From positions 1,612,001-1,676,000 of the forward strand of contig NZ_LT907988.1 in the NCBI RefSeq assembly GCF_900089455.2: a DNA stretch of 64,000 bases. The letters are read 5' to 3'. The DNA is from Orrella dioscoreae. GTDB lineage: Bacteria; Pseudomonadota; Gammaproteobacteria; Burkholderiales; Burkholderiaceae_B. A model generated the notes under the pieces. It was not told the origin of the DNA, searched no databases, and saw only the letters and a program-made list of their open reading frames with translations. Shown one piece after another: positions 25,631 through 33,312 of this stretch. Within the stretch, counting starts at the first letter, position 1. Each line of letters begins with the position of its first letter. A program made the position numbers and the translations under genes.

Positions 25631-25645
25631 ATCCAGGAGAGCACG

Positions 25646-25969
25646 ATGCCTTACGTCGTTACCGAGAACTGCATCCGTTGCAAGCATACGGATTGCGTGT
25701 CCGTCTGTCCGGTGGACTGCTTCCACGAGGGACCGAACTTTCTGGTGATCGACCCCGCCGTCTGCATCGATTGCGGGGTGTGCGAGCCGGAATGCCCCGT
25801 TGATGCGATCCGCCCGCATGACCGCCTGGAGGCGGACCAGATGCAATACCTGACCTTGAACGAGGAGCTGTCCCAGGTCTGGCCGCTGATCATGGAAAAG
25901 AAGGACGCCTTGCCCGACGCCGAGCGTTGGGCGGGCACGCCAGGCAAGTTCGCGGAATTGATCCGCTGA
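25646..25969 (+). CDS. 7Fe ferredoxin (FdxA type, 3Fe-4S plus 4Fe-4S)
   Basis: A 107-residue ferredoxin. The cysteine pattern [18 protein letters not shown] and later [16 protein letters not shown] is that of FdxA-type proteins with one [3Fe-4S] and one [4Fe-4S] cluster, with the usual C-terminal extension. Preceded by AGGAG. In an operon with a diiron oxygenase and with two FNRs close by, it is the natural electron carrier for the oxygenases. Confidence 0.95.
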   Translation: MPYVVTENCIRCKHTDCVSVCPVDCFHEGPNFLVIDPAVCIDCGVCEPECPVDAIRPHDRLEADQMQYLTLNEELSQVWPLIMEKKDALPDAERWAGTPGKFAELIR

Positions 25970-26002
25970 TCCGAGCAGACACTGCGCGCAAAGGAGTGCG
26001 AC

Positions 26003-26722
26003 ATGGAAGAGTACGCATCGGTACTGGAAGAGTACAAGCTGAAACTGGCCCAGCGGATCCAGCAGTCCGGGTTCCTGACGCGCAGCCGGCGCGGCGAGGT
26101 CAGCGTCGAGGAGTTCAAGGTGTTCCTGGTCCAGCAGGGCATCTACAGCAGCTACTTCACGCGCTATCTGTGCGCGTTGATGGCCAACCTTCCCAGCGGC
26201 GCCCAAGTGCAAGCCCTGGCCGAGAACCTGTGCGAAGAGCTGGGGCTGACCGAAGACAGCGCCACCCCGCACAGCGTGATCTACCGCGACATGCTCAAGG
26301 ACTTCGGGCTGACACTGGAGGGCGAGCGTCCGCTGCTGGGCACCCGCCGCCTCATCGACACCATGTTCGATCACTGCCGCGACGTGAACGCGGCGCGTGG
26401 CCTGGGCGCGCTCTGCCTGGGCGCCGAGGCGCTGGTGCCCATCGTCTACACCGACCTGCTCGCGGGGTTCGCCGGGGCAGGCGTGCCGCCCGAGGCGGTG
26501 GTGTTCTTCAGCATCCACGTCGAGTGCGATGACGGCCACGCCGAGACGCTGCGCGACATCATGGTGGAGGTCGCGCGTTCGCAGCCCGACCAGCTGGCGT
26601 TGATGCTGAGCGCGGGCGAAGCCCTGGTCGACGCGCGGCTGGCCTTCTTCGATTCCATCGAAACGCATGCGCGGATCCTGGGCGCCGCGCCGGCGCGCCA
26701 GGACGCCGTGCTGTCGCAATAG
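26003..26722 (+). CDS. Small haem-oxygenase-like diiron oxygenase (HDO)
   Basis: A 239-residue helical protein with the full HDO ligand pattern: Glu79 and His90 (EELGLTEDSATPH), Glu142 (LGAEALVP), His172-x3-Asp176-x2-His179 (HVECDDGH). The H-x3-D-x2-H form is the one known from SznF, UndA and BesC, whose members do N-oxygenation, oxidative decarboxylation or fragmentation of amino or fatty acids. It follows the ferredoxin by 33 bp (RBS AAGGAG). Distinct in length and motif from the 732-residue HDO of the other operon. Confidence 0.85.
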   Translation: MEEYASVLEEYKLKLAQRIQQSGFLTRSRRGEVSVEEFKVFLVQQGIYSSYFTRYLCALMANLPSGAQVQALAENLCEELGLTEDSATPHSVIYRDMLKDFGLTLEGERPLLGTRRLIDTMFDHCRDVNAARGLGALCLGAEALVPIVYTDLLAGFAGAGVPPEAVVFFSIHVECDDGHAETLRDIMVEVARSQPDQLALMLSAGEALVDARLAFFDSIETHARILGAAPARQDAVLSQ

Positions 26723-26731
26723 GGGGCGGCC

Positions 26732-27565
26732 ATGTCCTCGACCCTGACGCTCGACAAGTCTGTCCTGGTCGATCGTGCGAAGGCCTCGATGCGGCAGCAC
26801 CTGCAGGCGCCGGCCTGGAGCGTGCGCCAGAAGGTGGCGCTGACGTGCCGCATCCTTTTCGCCCAGGGCCATGACTCGGGCCTGGCGGGGCAGATCACCG
26901 CCCGCGCCGAGCGGCCCGGCACGTACTACACCCAGCGCCTGGGCCTGGGGTTCGACGAGATATCCCCGGCCAACGTCCTGCTGGTGGATGAAGACCTGGC
27001 GGTGATCGAGGGAGAGGGAATGGCGAATCCGGCCAACCGTTTCCACAGCTGGATCTACCGCCAGCGGCCGGATGCGCGTTGCATCGTGCACACGCATCCG
27101 CCGCACCTCTGTGCGCTGGCCATGCTCAAGCGCCCGCTCGTCGTGGCGCAGATGGACGCCTGCATGCTGTACGAGGACGTCGGGTTCCTGGCGGACTGGC
27201 CAGGCGTGCCGGTCGGCAATGACGAGGGCGTGCTGATCAGCGCGGCGCTGGGCGGCAGGCGCGCGGCCATCCTGGCCCATCACGGCCTGGTGGTGGCGGC
27301 GCAGTCCGTCGAGGAGGCCTGCGTCGTTGCCGTGCAATGCGAGCGTGCCGCCCGCCTGCAGCTGATGGCCGAGGCCGTGGGCGACATTGCCCGCATCGAT
27401 CCGGCCCTGGCCCGCGAGGCGCACGACTGGATCCTCCAGCCCACCCGTTCGGCCGCGACCTTCGCCTACTTCGCCCGGCGCGTGCTGGGCGCGCTGCCAC
27501 CCGGGTCGCAGACGCTGCACGACCTGCAGGCCGGCGAGGCCTCGCCGGCAGCGGCCCTGCCATGA
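26732..27565 (+). CDS. Class II aldolase/adducin-family protein
   Basis: A 277-residue zinc-dependent aldolase-fold protein. Metal-binding His residues lie in CIVHTHPPH and in LAHHGLVVAA; the acidic base region precedes them. Members perform retro-aldol cleavage or epimerisation of sugar phosphates, or, in biosynthetic clusters, decarboxylation or lyase steps. Stop overlaps the start of the phosphopantetheinyl transferase (ATGA). Confidence 0.85.
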   Translation: MSSTLTLDKSVLVDRAKASMRQHLQAPAWSVRQKVALTCRILFAQGHDSGLAGQITARAERPGTYYTQRLGLGFDEISPANVLLVDEDLAVIEGEGMANPANRFHSWIYRQRPDARCIVHTHPPHLCALAMLKRPLVVAQMDACMLYEDVGFLADWPGVPVGNDEGVLISAALGGRRAAILAHHGLVVAAQSVEEACVVAVQCERAARLQLMAEAVGDIARIDPALAREAHDWILQPTRSAATFAYFARRVLGALPPGSQTLHDLQAGEASPAAALP

Positions 27566-28326
27566 CGCCCCCTGCCTTGGTGCAGTGGGTGTGTGCCACG
27601 GGCCAGCCCGAGGATGCGCGCCACCCGGTGTGGTCGCGCATGCTGTCGGGACCGGAGCAGGCGCGCGCATCGCGCTTCGTGCGTGCCGAGCAGGCTGAGC
27701 AGTACCGGACCAGCCACGTGGGCTTGCGGCGCTGGCTGGGCGAGCAGCTGGGTGTCGCGCCCGCGGCGCTGTGCTTTGGCCAGGCGGGGCAGTCGGGCAA
27801 GCCGGTCCTGTTGCCTTGCGCCGGCCATTTCAGCTTCAGCCACGCCGGCCCCGCCTGGGCGGCGGCTCTGGGCCCGGCGTCGTCCGGCCCCGTGGGGATC
27901 GATATCGAGTGCCTGGATGCCTTCGCCACCGCGGACCCCGGCTTTGCCCGTCTCGTGCTGAGCCCGGCTGAACGCTTGGCCTGGCGCACGCTGGACGCCA
28001 CCTGCGGCGCAAGGGCGCTGGCGCGGGTGTGGACGCGCAAGGAGGCCTTGCTCAAGGCGATCGGCTGCGGCCTGCGCCGCGCGATGTCCTCGCTGGACGT
28101 GGGCTGGGCAGGCGCGCCGCGCACGCTCGTCGCAGCAGACCTGGACGGCGTGCCCTGCACATGGCGGGTGCAGGATCTGCACGGCCTGGCGGCCGGCCTG
28201 GTGGGCGCATTGGCGTGGCAGGTGTCCGAGCCCAGCATTGCCGTGGCCGCCGCCCGGTCCTTTCCCGCGCCGGCCAATCCCGGCCCGCGCCTTCCGATGG
28301 AATGCCTTGCCCATGACACTCTTTGA
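27562..28326 (+). CDS. Sfp-type 4'-phosphopantetheinyl transferase
   Basis: A 254-residue transferase that attaches phosphopantetheine to carrier domains. The conserved motifs VGIDIECLD (Mg2+/CoA) and ARVWTRKEALLKAIGCGL are intact. The start MTPPALVQWV at 27562 overlaps the aldolase stop; the 329-residue upstream extension is a shadow of that gene. It would activate the NRPS T domain and both free carriers, making the cluster self-sufficient. Confidence 0.93.
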   Translation: MTPPALVQWVCATGQPEDARHPVWSRMLSGPEQARASRFVRAEQAEQYRTSHVGLRRWLGEQLGVAPAALCFGQAGQSGKPVLLPCAGHFSFSHAGPAWAAALGPASSGPVGIDIECLDAFATADPGFARLVLSPAERLAWRTLDATCGARALARVWTRKEALLKAIGCGLRRAMSSLDVGWAGAPRTLVAADLDGVPCTWRVQDLHGLAAGLVGALAWQVSEPSIAVAAARSFPAPANPGPRLPMECLAHDTL

Positions 28327-29497
28327 CCGTTCCCTGCTGGCCTTGCCTTTCTATGATGACGCGCACCGCGAGCTGGCCCTGGCGCTGGAGGATTGGGTGG
28401 CGCGCCATGCGTCGGCGGTGCGCGAGCTGGCGAGCGCGAGCGTGCAGGAGCGGGGTCGCCGCTATGCGCGCCTGTTGGGCGAATCCGGCTGGCTGGCATA
28501 CGCCGTGGATGCGCCGGAGGGCAGTCCGCGGCCGGACCTGCGCTCGGTCTGCCTGATCCGTGAGGCGCTGGCCTACCTGGATGACCTGCTGGATTTCTCG
28601 TTCGCGATCCAGGGCCTGGCCGCGGCGCCCATCGCCTGGTTCGGCTCCCCGGATCAACGCGAGCGCCTGTTGCCCGCGCTGCGCGACGGCAGCCGTATCG
28701 GTTCGCTGGCGTTGTCGGAACCCGAGACCGGTTCCAATCTGGCCGCGCTGGCCGTGCTGGCGCACGCGCGCGACGGCGGCTATGCGGTCGATGGCCTGAA
28801 GACCTGGGTGTCCAACGGCACGATCGCCGATTTCCACTGTGCGCTGCTGCGCACTGGCGAAGGACCGGGCGGGCTTGGCCTGAGCTTCCTGCTCGTGCCC
28901 GCCGACGCGGCCGGACTCAAGCCCGAGGCCATCGACCTGCTGGCGCCGCGGGATTTCGCCAGCCTGTCGTTCCAGCAGGTCTCCCTGCCCGCCACGGCGC
29001 GCATCGGCGAAGGGGGGATGGGATTCAAGTATGCGATGGAGATCCTGAATTTCTACCGGGTCACCGTGGGGGCGGCCGCCGTCGGCTTCTGCCGGCGTGC
29101 CGCGCACGCCGCCGTGCCCTGGGCGCAGAAGCGCGACGTGGCGGGCGCCAAGCTCATCAAGACGCAGTTCACGATGGACAAGCTGGCCGGCCTGGCCACC
29201 TATCTGGATGCGGCCTCGCTGCTGGTGGCGCGTTCGGCCTGGGAGTTCGATACCGGCGTGAAGGACGTGGCGGCCCATGCGGCGATGGCGAAGCTGTATG
29301 CCACCGACGGCGCGGGCGCCGCGGCGGACGATGTCGTGCAGCTCTTCGGCGCGGCGGGCCTGATCGCCGGTTCCGTGCCCGAGCAGGTCTACCGGCAGGT
29401 GCGCGCCCTGCGCATCTACGAGGGCACGTCCGAGATCCAGAAGATGATCATCGCGGGCGCCGTCTCGCGCCCGCTCGCCGCCGGCGGCTGGGCGTGA
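28313..29497 (+). CDS. Acyl-CoA dehydrogenase family protein
   Basis: A 394-residue flavoprotein with the standard ACAD layout: SLALSEPETGSNLAAL and KTWVSNGTIADF flavin motifs and the C-terminal RIYEGTSEIQKMIIAGAV. Probable role: alpha,beta-desaturation of an acyl-ACP or acyl-CoA intermediate made by the cluster ligase. Start at 28313 overlaps the PPTase by 14 bp. Confidence 0.9.
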   Translation: MTLFDRSLLALPFYDDAHRELALALEDWVARHASAVRELASASVQERGRRYARLLGESGWLAYAVDAPEGSPRPDLRSVCLIREALAYLDDLLDFSFAIQGLAAAPIAWFGSPDQRERLLPALRDGSRIGSLALSEPETGSNLAALAVLAHARDGGYAVDGLKTWVSNGTIADFHCALLRTGEGPGGLGLSFLLVPADAAGLKPEAIDLLAPRDFASLSFQQVSLPATARIGEGGMGFKYAMEILNFYRVTVGAAAVGFCRRAAHAAVPWAQKRDVAGAKLIKTQFTMDKLAGLATYLDAASLLVARSAWEFDTGVKDVAAHAAMAKLYATDGAGAAADDVVQLFGAAGLIAGSVPEQVYRQVRALRIYEGTSEIQKMIIAGAVSRPLAAGGWA

Positions 29498-29500
29498 GCC

Positions 29501-29956
29501 ATGGCGACCTTCACGGCGGAGGTGGAGTGGTCTTCGGCCGAGGGCACGATCCCGGGCGCACCGTATTCGCGCGCGCACACCTGGCGCTTCGATGGCGGGC
29601 TGGCCGTGCCGGCCTCGGCCTCGCCGCATGCCGTCCCGGTGCCCGAATCCGATCCCGCCGCGGTGGATCCCGAGGAAGCGCTCGTCGCGGCGGCATCCAG
29701 CTGCCATATGTTGTGGTTCCTGGCCATCGCGGCCACGCAAGGCTGGACGGTGTTGCGTTACCGCGATCGCGCGCAAGGCGAGCTGGGCAGGTTCCCCGAC
29801 GGAGGGGAAGGCATGGTGGCGATCGCCTTGCGGCCCGAGATCGTGTTCGCGGACCCGCAGCCCAGCGCCGAGGAATGCGATGCGCTGCACGCGCAGGCGC
29901 ATCACCGTTGCTACATCGCGAACTCGCTGCGGGCCAGGCTCACCTGGCGCGCCTGA
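29501..29956 (+). CDS. OsmC-family thiol-dependent peroxidase-like protein
   Basis: A 151-residue OsmC-fold protein. The two redox cysteines are in ASSCHMLWFL and HHRCYIANSL. OsmC/Ohr proteins reduce organic hydroperoxides; here it may protect against oxygenase by-products or act on a thiol intermediate. Last gene of the operon, 3 bp after the dehydrogenase; convergent with FNR2, 27 bp apart, with no hairpin between. Confidence 0.9.
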   Translation: MATFTAEVEWSSAEGTIPGAPYSRAHTWRFDGGLAVPASASPHAVPVPESDPAAVDPEEALVAAASSCHMLWFLAIAATQGWTVLRYRDRAQGELGRFPDGGEGMVAIALRPEIVFADPQPSAEECDALHAQAHHRCYIANSLRARLTWRA

Positions 29957-29983
29957 ACGCGGACGCCGCTTGAGGCCCGTGTC

Positions 29984-30760
29984 TCATTTCTCGACGAAGG
30001 CCCGTTCGATCACGTAGTCGCCCGGCGCGCCCTGGTGGGCCGACACCTGCAGGCCGTGGCCATCGAGCTGCCGGCTCAGGTCGTCCAGCAGCGACGGGCT
30101 GCCGCAGATCATCGCGCGATCCTGGTCAGGATGCAGGGGCGGGAGGCCGAGGTCGTCGAAGAGCTTGCCGGTGTGGATCAGCTCGGTCAGCCTGCCCTGG
30201 TTGCGGAAGGGTTCGCGCGTGACCGTGGGGTAGTAGATCAGCTTGTCGCGCGCGGCTTCCCCCACCAGTTCGTGCTCGCGCAGCGAGCTGGCGAGGAAGT
30301 CGGCGTAGGCGAGTTCGCTGGTACGCCGCACGCTGTGGGCGATCACCACCCGATCGAAGCGTTCATAGACGAGCGGGTCCTGCACCACGCTGAGGAAGGG
30401 CGCCAGGCCCGTGCCGCTGCCGAAGAGGTACAGGTGCTTGCCTGCCTTCAGGTCGTCCACGAGCAGCGTGCCGACGGTCTTCCTGCCCACCAGCAGCGTG
30501 TCGCCTTCCTTCAGGTGCTGCAGCCGCGAGGTGAGCGGACCGTCCTGGACCTTGATGCTGAAGAATTCCAGGTGCTCGTCGTAGGTTGCGCTGGCGATGC
30601 TGTAGGCGCGCAGCAGCGGCCGTCCGTCCACCTGCAGGCCGATCATGACGAATTGCCCGCTCACGAAGCGCAGGCTTGCCGGCCGCGTGGTCCGGATGCT
30701 GAACAGGCTGTCGTTCCAGTGATGCACGTGCAGGACGGTCTCTTCGGAAAAGGCTGACAT
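29984..30760 (-). CDS. Ferredoxin-NADP+ reductase (Fpr type) 2
   Basis: A 258-residue Fpr homolog: LRAYSIASATYDE (FAD), LFGSGTGLAPFLSVVQD (NADP), DRAMICGSPSLLDD and the C-terminal GDYVIERAFVEK. The canonical aromatic/basic C-terminus suggests a fully standard enzyme, whereas FNR1 has an extra tail. It is transcribed after purU from lux promoter C. Start MSAFSEETV at 30760. It could be the housekeeping fpr drafted into the unit, or dedicated to the oxygenases. Confidence 0.94.
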   Translation of the reverse strand: MSAFSEETVLHVHHWNDSLFSIRTTRPASLRFVSGQFVMIGLQVDGRPLLRAYSIASATYDEHLEFFSIKVQDGPLTSRLQHLKEGDTLLVGRKTVGTLLVDDLKAGKHLYLFGSGTGLAPFLSVVQDPLVYERFDRVVIAHSVRRTSELAYADFLASSLREHELVGEAARDKLIYYPTVTREPFRNQGRLTELIHTGKLFDDLGLPPLHPDQDRAMICGSPSLLDDLSRQLDGHGLQVSAHQGAPGDYVIERAFVEK

Positions 30761-30803
30761 GGCGTGGCGTCCGGATCGCGTGAAAGAAAAAGGGGGCAAG
30801 GGG

Positions 30804-31778
30804 TCAGCGGAACACCACCGTCCTGGCGCCATTGAGCAGCACCCGGTGCTCGCAATGCCATTTCACGGCGCGCGCCAGCACCTTGCATTCGACGTCCCGC
30901 CCGATCAGGGCAAGTTCCGATGGCGCCAGGCTGTGGTCGATGCGCTCGACGTCCTGTTCGATGATCGGACCTTCGTCCAGGTCCTCGGTCACATAGTGCG
31001 CGGTGGCGCCGATCAGCTTCACGCCGCGCCGATGGGCCTGCGCGTAGGGGCGTGCGCCCTTGAAGCTGGGCAGGAAACTGTGGTGGATGTTGATGGCGCG
31101 GCCCTTGAGCGCCTCGCACAGCGCCGGCCCCAGGATCTGCATGTAGCGGGCCAGCACGACGAGGTTCACGGCCTCGCTTTCGGCCAGCGCCAGGATGCGC
31201 GCCTGCTGGGCGTCGCGGGCGGCTTCGTCGGCGCCGGCCGCTATCGGGAAGTGATGGAAGGGCAGGCCGTAGCTTTGCGCGATGTTGCGGCAGTCCAGGT
31301 GGTTCGACGCCACGCCGACGATGCGCATCGGCATGCTGCCCGACATCGTGCGATACAACAGGTCGTTCAGGCAGTGCCCTTCCTTGCTCACCAGGATCAG
31401 CACGCGGGATTCGCTTTCGCGGTCATGGAATTGCGCCTGCATGCCGTAGCGCGCCACCACGGGCGCGAGCGTGTGTTCGAGCGCGGCGGTGTGGGCAATC
31501 TCGATGGGCGCGTCGAAATGGATGCGCATGAAGAAGAGCCCCGTGCCATCCTGCGCGGCCACGTCGCCGAACTGCTGGGAGTCCAGGATATTGCAGCCGG
31601 CGTCGTAGAGCGCGCTGGAGACCGCGAAGACCAGCCCCTTGCCGTCGCGGCACGACAGCCGCAGGACGAATTCGCGGTTGCGGGCAGGCTGGCAGATGGC
31701 GGCGCGCTGGCGTTCGCTGAGCAGGGCCTCGGGCGCATTGCCTGCTGGCATGAGGGTGCTGGGCAGGGGGAGTTTCAT
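30804..31778 (-). CDS. purU: Formyltetrahydrofolate deformylase
   Basis: A 324-residue PurU: an N-terminal ACT-like regulatory domain (REFVLRLSCRDGKGLVFAVS) and a formyltransferase domain with the Asn-His-Asp catalytic set in INIHHSFLPSFKGA and VTEDLDEGPII. It hydrolyses 10-formyl-THF to formate and THF. The N-terminus carries about 35 extra residues before the ACT domain. Its promoter is lux box C, so it is probably induced with the biosynthetic genes. Predicted leader is 23 nt with AGGAA before the ATG. Confidence 0.95.
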   Translation of the reverse strand: MKLPLPSTLMPAGNAPEALLSERQRAAICQPARNREFVLRLSCRDGKGLVFAVSSALYDAGCNILDSQQFGDVAAQDGTGLFFMRIHFDAPIEIAHTAALEHTLAPVVARYGMQAQFHDRESESRVLILVSKEGHCLNDLLYRTMSGSMPMRIVGVASNHLDCRNIAQSYGLPFHHFPIAAGADEAARDAQQARILALAESEAVNLVVLARYMQILGPALCEALKGRAINIHHSFLPSFKGARPYAQAHRRGVKLIGATAHYVTEDLDEGPIIEQDVERIDHSLAPSELALIGRDVECKVLARAVKWHCEHRVLLNGARTVVFR

Positions 31779-31807
31779 GCCGGTTCTTCCTGGACAGGGC
31801 GTAGCCT

Positions 31808-31852
31808 ATTTCACAGGCAGCCTCCCGCGCCAACAACTACCAAGCCAGGTAG
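31808..31852 (-). promoter_or_regulatory. lux box C and promoter of purU-fpr, inside the 3' end of luxI
   Basis: CTACCAAGCCAGGTAG (plus strand 31837-31852; arms CTACC/GGTAG). On the minus strand it is followed directly by TTGTTG (31836-31831), 17 bp and TGAAAT (31813-31808), start near 31801. The box and -35 are also the last luxI codons (LPGLVVV) and the TGA of the -10 is the luxI stop. Confidence 0.82.
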
Positions 31853-32452
31853 GCGGTGACGCCCGCTCAGTCGTTGAGGCGGCGTGTTCGGGCGAGGCAC
31901 TTCGATCCAACAGGCGAAGAGCGCATGGCCGTCGACCTGGATCGGAGGCGCCGCGCGACGCGCCTGGAAACCGGCGCGGCGCAACAGGCGTTCGACGCCC
32001 AGCGGGGAAACGGTGATGAGGCGCCGTGCGCCCTGTGCGGCCGCCGCGGCCAACGCGACCCGCAACAGTTCGATGGCGACGGGGGAGGAGAATTGCCCGG
32101 CCGGGCCATCATGCGTGGGCGAGGAGAAGTCCACTGCAGCGAAGCGGGACAGCTCCCAGACCTGTTCGCTATGCGGGACAGGTATGCCTTGCATGAGATC
32201 CGGGAATATTTCTCCCAGCAGATACGGCCGGTTGGTGGGCAGCAGGCGCGCGCTGCCCACCAGGCGGCCGCTGCGTTTGCAGCGTGCCGCGACATACAGC
32301 GTGTCGGGCCGGTCGAACTGGTCGAACTCCAGCCCGCCCTCGCAGGGAAGCTTCCATCCCAGCATTTCCACGAAGACCTTGTGGCGGTAACGCGCGAGCC
32401 CGGACATCAATCCCGGGGGCAGGTGATTGGGGGTGCCAGCAAGAATTTCCAC
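31811..32452 (-). CDS. LuxI-family acyl-homoserine-lactone synthase
   Basis: A 213-residue AHL synthase. All eight hallmark residues are present when counted from the GTG start: Arg23, Phe27, Trp33, Asp44, Asp47, Arg69, Glu100, Arg103 (in YRHKVFVEMLGW, FDQFDRPDTLYV, SARLLPTNRPYLL, WELSRFA). I chose GTG 32452, because AGGA lies 8 bp upstream and promoter D puts transcription start near 32477; the in-frame ATG at 32485 would lie within the -10 element. The C-terminus (from about 185) is divergent and short. Downstream of luxR2 on the same strand. AHL acyl chain not predictable by eye. Confidence 0.96.
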   Translation of the reverse strand: MEILAGTPNHLPPGLMSGLARYRHKVFVEMLGWKLPCEGGLEFDQFDRPDTLYVAARCKRSGRLVGSARLLPTNRPYLLGEIFPDLMQGIPVPHSEQVWELSRFAAVDFSSPTHDGPAGQFSSPVAIELLRVALAAAAAQGARRLITVSPLGVERLLRRAGFQARRAAPPIQVDGHALFACWIEVPRPNTPPQRLSGRHRLPGLVVVGAGGCL

Positions 32453-32483
32453 ATTGGCCGTCCTGTGACAACGCAGTACACAC

Positions 32484-32528
32484 ATTCCACAGGTTCATGC
32501 GGATTTGTGAAACTCCCCTTTTGGGTAG
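32484..32528 (-). promoter_or_regulatory. lux box D and promoter of luxI
   Basis: Minus-strand CTACCCAAAAGGGGAG (32528-32513), then directly TTTCAC (32512-32507), 17-bp spacer, TGGAAT (32489-32484). The box core CCCAAAAGGGG is nearly symmetric. Same box-35-17-10 register as promoters A, B and C, with slightly weaker hexamers. It would give positive feedback on AHL synthesis. Confidence 0.72.
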
Positions 32529-32592
32529 GGCGCTCGTGCTCACGAGGTTCGTGGCAGGCAGGCAACGTCCGCTCCGCCGGAGGCAAGGGGGA

Positions 32593-33312
32593 TCAGTTCA
32601 GCAGGCCGAGCATGACGGCGCGCACCACGGCGGCGGTCTTGTTGGGGGCGCCCAGTTTCTGGGCCGCGTTGCGCGTATGGAATTTCACGGTGTCCACCGA
32701 GATCAGGAGAATGTCCGAGATCTCCTCGGCGGTCTTGCCGTCGGCGTGCCACTTCAGTATCTCGGTTTCGCGCGGCGTCAGGCTGACGGACGCATGGCCT
32801 TGCGGCGCCGGGCCCATGGCACGCGACATCGTGAGGTGCGTGACCTGTGTCAGCCATCGCATGGCGGCTTCCTTGGCGGCCAGTTCCGCGAGTCCCAGCG
32901 GCTCCTTCGAGCGAACCAGCGATAGCATGCCCCCGACCCCATACCCATCCAGGCTGGATTGCGCCCAGCCTACCCGCAGGCCGGCCGCGCGGGCATCCGC
33001 CCAGAGTTCGGGCGTCGCGGCGAAGATGGCATCGTTCCAGACCAGTGGCTGCGTGCTGCGCCGGCCGTGCGCCACCGTGGGGTCGACGGCGAGATAGCCG
33101 GCGCGCGCATAGTGCGTCTGCCAGCTTGCCGGATAGGTGTTGATCATTTGCACCGCGGGCTTGCTCAGGGGCAGCGGGCCGCGGCGGCCATAGGCGCAAT
33201 ATTCGAATCCGAGTGCGCGCGCGGTGGCTTGGATCTTGCGGAACACGGCCTGCTCGCTGGCGGTCTCGTCGAACAGCGCCAAGGCCAGCAGTTCCTGCAC
33301 CCATTGGTTCAT
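32593..33312 (-). CDS. LuxR-family AHL receptor 2 (adjacent to luxI)
   Basis: A 239-residue AHL-responsive regulator. TraR-equivalent pocket residues with constant offset +7: Trp64, Tyr68, Asp77, Pro78, Trp92. HTH: LTPRETEILKWHADGKTAEE through TVKFHTRNAAQKLGAPNK. Start MNQWVQELL at 33312 (AGGAG 8 bp upstream); the frame open to 33714 has no protein-like character. Paralogous to the receptor at 16629-17342. It lies 140 bp upstream of luxI, with box D in between, so this is the cognate pair. Confidence 0.95.
   Translation of the reverse strand: MNQWVQELLALALFDETASEQAVFRKIQATARALGFEYCAYGRRGPLPLSKPAVQMINTYPASWQTHYARAGYLAVDPTVAHGRRSTQPLVWNDAIFAATPELWADARAAGLRVGWAQSSLDGYGVGGMLSLVRSKEPLGLAELAAKEAAMRWLTQVTHLTMSRAMGPAPQGHASVSLTPRETEILKWHADGKTAEEISDILLISVDTVKFHTRNAAQKLGAPNKTAAVVRAVMLGLLN

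Noticed and set aside
26003-26722. Mangotoxin/pvf or fluopsin cluster assignment from the presence of an HDO
   Set aside because: Those clusters combine the HDO with an AurF-like N-oxygenase or lyase and a different NRPS; none is present.
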